Source of the DNA: Negativicutes bacterium UBA1444
GTDB lineage: Bacteria > Bacillota > Negativicutes > UBA1444
Direction of reading: 5' to 3'
NCBI GenBank assembly: GCA_002329525.1
Contig: DCTI01000218.1
Coordinates: forward strand, 18,673 to 26,485
Length of the DNA stretch: 7,813 bases
The notes under the pieces are model-generated. The model made no database searches. It saw only the letters and a list, made by a program, of their open reading frames with translations, and was not told the DNA's origin. Shown here piece by piece: positions 1 to 5,721 of this stretch (the first letter of the stretch is position 1; the number at the start of each line of letters is the position of its first letter). The position numbers and the translations under genes are program-made.

Positions 1-1060
1 CGAAGGCCGGCTGGCGCCGGTGGAGGCGGGCCGGTTCAACTTGGTGGCCTGCTTGCCCGGACGAAGCCGGGGCAACCGGCTGTTGCTCAACGCGCACCTG
101 GATACGGTTCCTGTCGGTGCGGGCTGGACGAAGGACCCGTTCAGCGCGGAGATTGTCGGCGGCAAATTGTACGGCCGGGGCTCATCGGACACAAAATCTT
201 CCCTGGCGGCCATGGCGATGGGTATGATCGAATTTGCGCAGGAAGGGATTGAGTTGGAACATGATCTGGTCCTTCTCGGCACCGCCGGTGAAGAGAAGGA
301 TATGGCCGGAGCAAGAGCTTTTGTGGCAGCTGGCGGAATGGAAGGCGCCGGGTGTCTGGTGGTTGGTGAGCCGACCAATCACGTGGGGGAAGCGGGTTGT
401 CTGGAGGTGGTGAATACCACCAAGGGCTGTCTCCTCGCTGACTTGCGAACGAAAGGGGTTTCTTCCCACGGCGCGAAACCGGAGGAAGGGTTGAATGCCG
501 TTCTGTTGATGGCGGAGTACTTGGACTGGCTGAAAAAGCACCCGCCCTATGAAAGTTTCAGTCCCGACCCGGACCTGGGTCAGCCGACCTGGGCTCCAAC
601 CATTATCCAGGGGGGAAAAGCAGCCAATATGATTCCAAATAGCTGTGAAGCCATTCTCGATTTGCGGCCGATTCCCGGGATGACGGAAGAAGATGCCCTG
701 CGTCCTTTGCGTGAAGCGGCGGCGGTACTCTGGGGAACGGCTTGGGAAAAATTCATCGAAATATCGGCGCGTTTCTTTTTACGGCCCCTGCGCTGCGAAG
801 CCAGTCATCCCGCCTTGGAAAAAGCAATGGCAGCGGCGTTGTCTTGCGGGATCAAGGCGAATTTTCGCCGATTTTTCGGGGCAAGCGATGTATCCTACCT
901 GTGCGTCGACCCGGCGATGCCGTTTTTCATTTTTGGACCAGGGATCGAAAGCCAGGCGCACAAGGCGGATGAATACCTTTGGTTGGACGATTATTGGTCA
1001 GCGGTCGACTTCTATAGGAATTTTGCCTTGCGTCAAGCGGGCGGAACCGCAAAACGATAG
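1..1060 (+). CDS. M20-family metallohydrolase (ArgE/DapE-like), 5' end cut off by window
   Basis: This is probably a cytoplasmic zinc-dependent deacylase or peptidase of the ArgE/DapE/CPG2 group. The reading frame is open from base 2 (first codon GAA) to TAG at 1058-1060, about 352 residues. Full members have roughly 380-420, so some 40-60 N-terminal residues lie outside; the GTG at 20 is internal and not the start. Numbering from that codon, the co-catalytic metal site is complete: HLD (H26, D28), GRGSSD (D57), GEE (catalytic E91 and ligand E92), GEPTN (E117) and a C-terminal SQAH (H314). The SSHGAKP segment near residue 150 belongs to the lid/dimerisation domain. The exact substrate (acetylornithine, succinyl-diaminopimelate, another N-acyl amino acid or a dipeptide) cannot be read from sequence. 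It converges on the DUF169 gene with 65 bp between stop codons and no convincing terminator. Family call secure; substrate open. Confidence 0.9.
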   Translation, partial: EGRLAPVEAGRFNLVACLPGRSRGNRLLLNAHLDTVPVGAGWTKDPFSAEIVGGKLYGRGSSDTKSSLAAMAMGMIEFAQEGIELEHDLVLLGTAGEEKDMAGARAFVAAGGMEGAGCLVVGEPTNHVGEAGCLEVVNTTKGCLLADLRTKGVSSHGAKPEEGLNAVLLMAEYLDWLKKHPPYESFSPDPDLGQPTWAPTIIQGGKAANMIPNSCEAILDLRPIPGMTEEDALRPLREAAAVLWGTAWEKFIEISARFFLRPLRCEASHPALEKAMAAALSCGIKANFRRFFGASDVSYLCVDPAMPFFIFGPGIESQAHKADEYLWLDDYWSAVDFYRNFALRQAGGTAKR

Positions 1061-1125
1061 CGGCAGTGATTCGATAAAATAAATTGGGTCCCGGAAACGC
1101 GACCGACGCGCCAGATCGCGAAAGT

Positions 1126-1863
1126 TTAGCCCAGTCGCTGCGCCACCTTCAGCCAGGCGGGTTTGTCCAGAAAACTATCCGGCACATTAGCTTCCATTTC
1201 CTGAAACAGGGAAAAAGGAACGCTGAACGAAAGCAAATCGGGATCGATGAACGGCCGCGCCGAAATATCGGTCATGCCGACGACCGCCTTCGGTCGCTCC
1301 TGCGATGCTTCATGCCAGGGAAACAGGCATAATGTGTGGCAACCTGCACCGAAAGGAACGAGCACGTTATCATTGCCGGGGCGGGCGTAGTTGGCCAGCA
1401 CCACCAGTGCCGACAACTGGTCGGGATTGGCGTAGAAAACTACAACTGCGGGATTTTTCGCAGCAGGTTCAATTTCCGCCAACGGCCTGAACACGACATA
1501 TTGGCAAGGAATATCGGTGTAGGGAAGAACGTCTTGAAAAGTCTTGGCCAATTCGGGCGTTTTTTTGTAGGCCTCGCCCTCTGGATATCCTTCGCCTTTG
1601 CCGGTGGACAGAAAATACTCAAAACCGCCGGGGATTTGACGATGGGTGTTGCCAAATCCCAGACCGACGGCGCCGCCTCGGCAGCCGCAGGTGCTGCGGC
1701 TAAAGACAGCCGTTTTTCCTTTGGCCGCCGCGCTCATCATCGCGGCGACGCAGCCCCAGCGACCTTCGATGAACTCCAGGGCGCCATCCGGTTTTTCGTC
1801 GGCAAACAGAACGGCAACTGGCGAATAGCGGAGTTTTAGTCGCCGGGCAATTTCGCTTTTCAT
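1126..1863 (-). CDS. DUF169 family protein, cysteine-rich, function unknown
   Basis: The 245-residue product resembles the uncharacterised DUF169 (COG2043) family, found mainly in anaerobic bacteria and archaea. The start is the ATG at 1863-1861, because a strong AGGAGG lies 6 nt upstream (1875-1870); an in-frame ATG 19 codons earlier would add a lysine/arginine-rich stretch without such a site. Visible features are an N-terminal RYSPVAV strand, a W36-G-C38 motif, a C59-G-C61-R-G-G loop followed by a glycine-rich VGLGFG turn, and a later GAGC175HTLC179 segment. C120 completes six cysteines in a protein without a signal peptide or membrane segment. Their number and pairing suggest metal or Fe-S binding, but that is inference. 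It is divergent from the nitroreductase-like gene and tail-to-tail with the M20 gene. Family assignment is from memory of its motifs; no reaction is known to me. Confidence 0.82.
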   Translation of the reverse strand: MKSEIARRLKLRYSPVAVLFADEKPDGALEFIEGRWGCVAAMMSAAAKGKTAVFSRSTCGCRGGAVGLGFGNTHRQIPGGFEYFLSTGKGEGYPEGEAYKKTPELAKTFQDVLPYTDIPCQYVVFRPLAEIEPAAKNPAVVVFYANPDQLSALVVLANYARPGNDNVLVPFGAGCHTLCLFPWHEASQERPKAVVGMTDISARPFIDPDLLSFSVPFSLFQEMEANVPDSFLDKPAWLKVAQRLG

Positions 1864-1869
1864 GAAAAC

Positions 1870-1875
1870 CCTCCT
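1870..1875 (-). promoter_or_regulatory. Ribosome-binding site of the DUF169 gene
   Basis: Read leftward, AGGAGG sits inside a longer GAGGAGGG run, 6 nt before the ATG at 1863. It decides the start and excludes the longer reading frame that begins at 1920. Confidence 0.8.
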
Positions 1876-1899
1876 CTTTTTTCGCACATCGCATTGTTG

Positions 1900-1921
1900 T
1901 TTGCTATTAATATATAACAAA
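1900..1921. promoter_or_regulatory. AT-rich inverted repeat between DUF169 and nitroreductase genes (possible operator)
   Basis: Arms TTTGCTAT (1900-1907) and ATAACAAA (1914-1921) pair at 7 of 8 positions around a 6 bp spacer. It lies 37 bp upstream of the DUF169 start and in the only strongly AT-rich part of the divergent region, where a promoter for either gene would be expected. I could not find a well-spaced -35/-10 pair in either direction, so the promoter itself is not called. Binding of a dimeric regulator is inference from symmetry and position. Confidence 0.3.
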
Positions 1922-2010
1922 TCCGCCGATTCTCCTGCTGCTTTTTTGAGGGATGAAAGACTGGCGCAACAGCTGGTGAACCGGGGGCGCTTTGCCTGAT
2001 GAAGTTCATG

Positions 2011-2028
2011 ATTTTTCCGGAGAAAAAT
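2011..2028. repeat. Perfect 7 bp inverted repeat ahead of nitroreductase RBS
   Basis: ATTTTTC (2011-2017) and GAAAAAT (2022-2028) are exact reverse complements around the loop CGGA. The repeat ends 5 bp before the GAGGAG ribosome-binding site. It could be an operator or a weak leader hairpin. Read rightward it is not followed by a T-run, so it is not a canonical terminator. The rest of the 185 bp region (1922-2010) shows no recognisable feature. Confidence 0.35.
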
Positions 2029-2033
2029 ACTGT

Positions 2034-2039
2034 GAGGAG
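2034..2039 (+). promoter_or_regulatory. Ribosome-binding site of the nitroreductase-like gene
   Basis: GAGGAG is followed by 9 nt and then GTG at 2049. This supports GTG 2049 over the upstream in-frame TTG at 1992, which has no such site, and over the next GTG at 2055, which is too far away. Confidence 0.7.
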
Positions 2040-2048
2040 CGATGGATA

Positions 2049-2621
2049 GTGGATGTGTTTGAGGCGTTACTGACGCGAAGAAGTTGCCGACGGTTCACTG
2101 ACCGCCCGGTGGAGCGGGAAAAAATCATGAAAATCCTGGAGTGTGCCGTTGCCGCGCCTTCTCCCGCCAACAAACAGCCCTGGGAGTTCATCGTGGCGGA
2201 AAATCCGAAATACAATCAAGAGTTGAAGTCGGCGGTAGACGCCGTCAAAGGCAAATTGGCCGACCGGAGCGGTTGGAAGTGGCTGCCGGCCTATGCGACG
2301 GATTTTCTGTTGCAGGCGCCAGTTCTGGTTGTCGTTGCCGGTGATCCCGAACGCAATGGCGCGGAGCAGTTTTTGGACGAACCGGGGGTCGGCTATGAAC
2401 ACGCCTGCTGCGCCGCCATCGAGAACATGCTGCTGGCCGCCCGCGGGCTGGGGCTGGCAACGTTATGGCTTTCCCTGTTCGAAAAGCGAGACGCGCGCAG
2501 GATTTTTGGGGTGGATGACAAATTGGACCCGGTGGCGATTGTCTGCATCGGTTACAGCGATGCCCCTTGTCCGCCGCCGGCTCGCAAAGAACTGGCGACA
2601 AAGGTGAAGTTCCTGGAATAG
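2049..2621 (+). CDS. Nitroreductase-family FMN-dependent oxidoreductase
   Basis: The 190-residue product is a soluble flavoprotein of the nitroreductase superfamily; members usually use NAD(P)H and tightly bound FMN, working as homodimers. Evidence runs along the protein: an N-terminal RRSCRRF motif (residues 10-16) that contacts FMN phosphate, PSPANKQPW (37-45) with the conserved N and Q-P-W, a helical ACCAAIENMLLAARGLG segment near 119-135, and GLGLATLW (133-140), the usual flavin-binding turn. Length fits the compact subfamily (about 170-200). The GTG start is chosen for the GAGGAG 9 nt upstream. It is divergent from DUF169 and convergent with the cyclase gene; the strong terminator between them faces the cyclase, not this gene. 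Natural substrate cannot be inferred: members reduce nitro compounds, quinones or flavins, and some do quite different redox chemistry. Confidence 0.9.
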   Translation: MDVFEALLTRRSCRRFTDRPVEREKIMKILECAVAAPSPANKQPWEFIVAENPKYNQELKSAVDAVKGKLADRSGWKWLPAYATDFLLQAPVLVVVAGDPERNGAEQFLDEPGVGYEHACCAAIENMLLAARGLGLATLWLSLFEKRDARRIFGVDDKLDPVAIVCIGYSDAPCPPPARKELATKVKFLE

Positions 2622-2652
2622 CGGCGATCGATCGGCCAGCGTCGGGAAGTCC

Positions 2653-2688
2653 GGCAGAAAGAAAAAGGCCGCGTTCACACGCGGCCTT
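2653..2688 (-). terminator. Rho-independent terminator of the diguanylate cyclase gene
   Basis: AAGGCCGCGT (2665-2674) and ACGCGGCCTT (2679-2688) form a perfect 10 bp G+C-rich stem with a 4 nt loop. Read leftward, the stem is followed by a T-rich tract (2664-2653, TTTCTTTC...). It begins 5 bp past the cyclase stop codon at 2694-2696. Read rightward there is no T-run, so it is at best a weak terminator for the nitroreductase transcript. Confidence 0.88.
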
Positions 2689-2693
2689 GGCAG

Positions 2694-4310
2694 TCAGGGA
2701 TGGCTTTTGGATTCGTTCTCCAGGTCGAGCGTATACACCACGCATTGCTGTTTGCCACGGTTTTTGGCCCGATAGAGAGCGATATCACTTTTGCGCAGAA
2801 GGTCCTCCAACTGGACTTTGGAATCGCCGGACACGGTCGCGATGCCGATGCTTATCGACAACGGCTGCATTGATGTTGTCCCGGGGAAATGTTCCCGAAT
2901 CGTTTTGATCAGGGAGTTGGCTTTGTCAATCAGCCGGTTGACGCTTGTTTTGCCGGGGACGGCGACGAGAAACTCATCTCCGCCCATCCGCACGCAGATG
3001 TCATCGGGGCAAAGCATCTGCAGCAGCTTGCCGGTTTTTTTAAGGATTCTGTCGCCAACGTGATGGCCGAAAGTATCGTTGATGAGTTTGAAATTGTCCA
3101 GGTCGATGTACAACAGGCTGATGCCATCCGCTGTTGTGATGGGATCGATATTTTCGTAAAGATAGCGGCGGGTATATAAGCCGGTCAGTTGATCAGTGTA
3201 GGCGATTTTTCGCAATTGATCGCGAAAGCCGCGTTCCATGGTCACATCGCGGAAAATGGTGAGTGTGCCGACAAAATTGGCGAAGAAATCATAAATTGGC
3301 TCTTTGTGGATTTCCAGGATGAGTTCTGAACGATTGTGCGACAGGCCGAGTTCACGATCCGTTTCGTAATAGAGCAGGTTTGGCGGGTTCGCGGCACTGT
3401 CGGCATAGGCTTCTCGGATGGGGTAGGGATGCCCGACGACTTCTTCCTGGACAACCTGAAAATACTCTTCGAATTTGGGATTGACGGAAATCACCTGTTC
3501 ATCGGCGTCGGTGACCATGACGGCGAACGGCATGGTACGCAGGATCAGTTCCAGCTTGGCGTCGGTATTCCGGAACTCGGTCACGTCCTGGGCCACGCCA
3601 ACCGTGCCGATGAGTTCGCCGCGTTCATCAAAAATCGGCGATTTGTAGGTTTTCAACTGGCGCATGCCCTGCTGGCCGGCCACCGTTTCATCGAACACCC
3701 CGGGCTGCCTGGATGCAATGACTACCGAGTCGGTATCCAGGCAGACATAATCACTGTTTTCGTAGACTTCTTTCGGTATGCTCCAGATATGATAATGGTC
3801 ATAGCCTTCGACGTCCTGGCGGTCCTTGTGCACGGTCGCGCAGAACGCGTCGTTCACCTTGACGTGGATGCCGTCCAGCCGCTTGAACCAGATCAGGTCC
3901 GGCACGCTGTTGATCATCGTGTCCAGATAGTTTCGGCCCAACACATATTTGCGGTTGAGGATCAGTTGGTCTAGGAGTTTCCGAAATCGGAACCGGATCA
4001 ATTCGCCATCAAAAGGTTTCAGCCAGATATCCGCCAGCGCTTCGCGAGCCGTCTCGGTCAGCGTGGGCAGTTCCGCCGCGTCCTGGCAGAGGACCAGCAG
4101 GGCTTGGGGGAAAAGTTCGGGCAGCAGTTCCGCCGCCGGTTGGGCGAGGTCATAAATCAAAAGATCGCAGGCGAGCGGGTCGATTTTCCGCAGACTATCT
4201 GCCGACGAAAAGGACACCAGCAGATCGCCGGGCGCTGAAGCACCGGCGAGAATGACTGGCAGCTGCGCACTGGCGCTGACGCTGACGACATTTACCTTGC
4301 GACTGAACAT
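2694..4310 (-). CDS. Diguanylate cyclase with degenerate receiver-like and two PAS domains
   Basis: The 538-residue soluble protein should make cyclic di-GMP from two GTP. Residues about 6-115 resemble a response-regulator receiver: LIYD54 sits where the phospho-acceptor aspartate would be and LKPF (97-100) matches the conserved K-P of beta-5, but the N-terminal acidic pair is not visible, so it may not be phosphorylated. Two PAS domains follow (about 126-246, starting PDLIWFKRLDG, and 250-357, ending FRDVT). The GGDEF domain spans about 365-530 with YTDQLTGLYTRR, YIDLDNF (metal-binding D403) and an intact GGDEF at 443-447, so activity is expected. The inhibitory RxxD site five residues upstream reads CPDD (434-437), lacking the arginine. 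There are no membrane segments. ATG 4310 has only a weak GGGATG upstream, so the start is slightly uncertain. The gene is divergent from the amidohydrolase operon. Confidence 0.93.
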   Translation of the reverse strand: MFSRKVNVVSVSASAQLPVILAGASAPGDLLVSFSSADSLRKIDPLACDLLIYDLAQPAAELLPELFPQALLVLCQDAAELPTLTETAREALADIWLKPFDGELIRFRFRKLLDQLILNRKYVLGRNYLDTMINSVPDLIWFKRLDGIHVKVNDAFCATVHKDRQDVEGYDHYHIWSIPKEVYENSDYVCLDTDSVVIASRQPGVFDETVAGQQGMRQLKTYKSPIFDERGELIGTVGVAQDVTEFRNTDAKLELILRTMPFAVMVTDADEQVISVNPKFEEYFQVVQEEVVGHPYPIREAYADSAANPPNLLYYETDRELGLSHNRSELILEIHKEPIYDFFANFVGTLTIFRDVTMERGFRDQLRKIAYTDQLTGLYTRRYLYENIDPITTADGISLLYIDLDNFKLINDTFGHHVGDRILKKTGKLLQMLCPDDICVRMGGDEFLVAVPGKTSVNRLIDKANSLIKTIREHFPGTTSMQPLSISIGIATVSGDSKVQLEDLLRKSDIALYRAKNRGKQQCVVYTLDLENESKSHP

Positions 4311-4327
4311 GCCCGTTCACATCCCAT

Positions 4328-4355
4328 TTGAATGATCCTAATACACGTATATAAT
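4328..4355 (+). promoter_or_regulatory. Putative sigma-70-type promoter of the amidohydrolase-transporter operon
   Basis: TTGAAT (4328-4333, 4 of 6 to consensus) is separated by 16 bp from a perfect TATAAT (4350-4355). Transcription would begin near 4362, leaving a leader of about 120 nt before the ATG at 4485. The -10 is strong, the -35 fair and the spacing one below optimum. It shares its -10 bases with the leftward promoter of the cyclase gene. Confidence 0.4.
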
Positions 4356-4380
4356 ATCAAAAATTATTCTTATTTGTCTA
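4351..4380 (-). promoter_or_regulatory. Putative sigma-70-type promoter of the diguanylate cyclase gene
   Basis: Read leftward, TAGACA (4380-4375, 5 of 6) and TATTAT (4356-4351, 5 of 6) are 18 bp apart. A start near 4344 would give a leader of about 33 nt before the ATG at 4310. Its -10 occupies the same base pairs as the rightward TATAAT. Confidence 0.45.
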
Positions 4381-4391
4381 ATGTATACAAA
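4373..4391. promoter_or_regulatory. Imperfect palindrome over the cyclase -35 element (possible operator)
   Basis: Arms TTTGTCTA (4373-4380) and TATACAAA (4384-4391) match at 7 of 8 positions around ATG. It covers the leftward -35 and lies just downstream of the predicted rightward start, so a bound protein could affect both promoters. The protein and its effect are unknown. The outer TTTG...CAAA resembles the repeat at 1900-1921, though the spacing differs. Confidence 0.3.
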
Positions 4392-4484
4392 AAATTTGCA
4401 ATTGACGGCGCGAAGGACATTTTGGATCAACTGGACAATTTAGTCAGCGGCAATTAAATATTACTAGGAAATGGAGTGGAGACA

Positions 4485-5687
4485 ATGACGGTGTTGGAGG
4501 AAGCCAGAGAAATCAGCAACGAGATCATCGCCTGGCGGCGGGAACTGCACAAGATTCCGGAAATCGGCCTGGTTTTGCCGCAGACGGCGGCGTTTGTGCA
4601 GGCACGCCTGGAGGAGATGGGAATCGCCTATACGACTTTCGAGCGGCATTCGGGAATCGTGGCCTTGCTCGGGCCGAACCCTGGGAAAACGATCGCGTTG
4701 CGGGCGGACATGGACGGCCTGCGCATCAACGAGGAGTCGGAATTCGAATACCGGTCGCAGAACAGCAACATGCACGCCTGCGGCCATGACGCCCACACGG
4801 CGATCCTGCTGGGGGTCGCCAAATTGCTGAAACGGCATGAGGCGGCGCTGAACGGGCAAGTGAAGCTGCTGTTCCAGCCGGCTGAGGAAGGACCGGGCGG
4901 GGCGCTGCCGATGATCGAGGACGGCGTGCTGGAAAATCCGAAAGTCGACGCCATTCTGGCGCTGCACATGGACCGGAAGATCCATCCGTTCCCCTGCAAA
5001 AACGGCGACGTGATCGTCAAATACGGCAACAGTTCGGCGGCCGACGATCAGGTGGACATCACCATCATCGGTAAGAGCGGCCATGGCTCCGAGCCGCACC
5101 GCTGCATCGACCCCATCGTCGTGTCCAGCCTGGTGGTGACGGCAATCCAGCATATCATCAGCCGGGAGATCAGTCCGTTTTCGCCCTGCGTGATCAGCTT
5201 CGGCACGATTACCGGCGGGCAGGGCGCGGAGAACATCATCCCCAACACGGTCGTGCTGCACGGCACGATCCGAAACCAGGACCTGGAGGTTCGGGAGTTC
5301 GTGTTCCGGCGGATCGAGGAAATCGTCAAATACATCACAAAGGCGATGCGTGCCGATTACCAGCTGACTTATCTGAACGGTTACCCGCCGACGAAGAACG
5401 ATCCGGCGATGGTCGACGGCTTTCTGGCTTCGGCGCGGCAGATCCTGCCGGCGGCGGACATTCACGTCAGCGAAGAGGACAGCATGGGCGGCGAAGACGC
5501 CGGTTTCTTCTACCAGAAGGTTCCCGGCTGTTTCTTCCGCCTCTACAGCGCGGCGCCGTTTACGGACGGCGAGATTTATCCGGCGCACAGTTCCCGGTTT
5601 GTGCTCGACGATTCCGTTCTGTACCGGGGAACGGCCCTGTTTCTGCAAAATATTTTTGACCAGCTACGCGTTACTGTGGTAAAGTAA
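4485..5687 (+). CDS. M20D-family amidohydrolase (hippurate hydrolase / N-acyl-amino-acid amidohydrolase type)
   Basis: The 400-residue cytoplasmic metalloenzyme matches family length (about 380-400). Members hydrolyse the amide bond of N-acyl amino acids (hippurate, N-acetyl or auxin conjugates) or related peptides. Signature motifs appear in order: RRELHKIPE (near 18), ALRADMDGL (71-79), HACGHDAH (97-104; C99, H101), QPAEEG (131-136; catalytic and metal Glu 134/135), H161 in LALHMD, SGHGSEPH (198-205), PNTVVLHGTIR, EDSMGGEDAGFF and YPAHSS (H368). ATG 4485 is preferred, with GGAG 8 nt upstream; an in-frame GTG at 4476 would add three residues. It is the first gene of an operon, 34 bp before a binding-protein gene, which points to processing an imported substrate. 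The segment after H161 (DRKIHPFPCKNG) departs from the usual family wording, perhaps reflecting substrate. Which acyl group is removed is not readable. Confidence 0.93.
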   Translation: MTVLEEAREISNEIIAWRRELHKIPEIGLVLPQTAAFVQARLEEMGIAYTTFERHSGIVALLGPNPGKTIALRADMDGLRINEESEFEYRSQNSNMHACGHDAHTAILLGVAKLLKRHEAALNGQVKLLFQPAEEGPGGALPMIEDGVLENPKVDAILALHMDRKIHPFPCKNGDVIVKYGNSSAADDQVDITIIGKSGHGSEPHRCIDPIVVSSLVVTAIQHIISREISPFSPCVISFGTITGGQGAENIIPNTVVLHGTIRNQDLEVREFVFRRIEEIVKYITKAMRADYQLTYLNGYPPTKNDPAMVDGFLASARQILPAADIHVSEEDSMGGEDAGFFYQKVPGCFFRLYSAAPFTDGEIYPAHSSRFVLDDSVLYRGTALFLQNIFDQLRVTVVK

Positions 5688-5721
5688 TAAGAGCAAATTT
5701 TTATAAAAGGGGTCGTTAATC

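Noticed and set aside
1098..1120. Inverted repeat CGCGA...TCGCG between the first M20 gene and DUF169 as a terminator
   Set aside because: Only 5 bp with a 13 nt loop and no T-run on either side; too weak to call.
1945..1999. Protein-like short frame (LRDERLAQQLVNRGRFA) upstream of the nitroreductase gene
   Set aside because: It has no start codon with a ribosome-binding site and ends after about 18 codons; perhaps a relic, but not supportable.
1992..2048. TTG start giving a 19-residue longer nitroreductase
   Set aside because: The GTG at 2049 has a well-spaced GAGGAG and places the RRS motif at the normal distance from the N-terminus.
3336..3974. 212-codon plus-strand open frame opposite the PAS domains
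   Set aside because: Shadow of the cyclase gene: it lies wholly within it and shows no domain of its own.
4402..4430. TTGACG at 4402-4407 as the -35 of a second rightward promoter
   Set aside because: No acceptable -10 lies 16-18 bp downstream; the best hexamer (GATCAA) matches at only three positions.
4471..4488. Five-codon frame (MEWRQ, stop) overlapping the amidohydrolase ATG by ATGA, as a coupled leader peptide
   Set aside because: Too short to distinguish from chance; it contains no codon run or structure that suggests attenuation.
4464..5648. 394-codon open frame on the minus strand opposite the M20D gene
   Set aside because: Its product is rich in R, H, D and V without any recognised domain, and the opposite frame carries every M20D motif; it is an antisense shadow in G+C-rich coding DNA.
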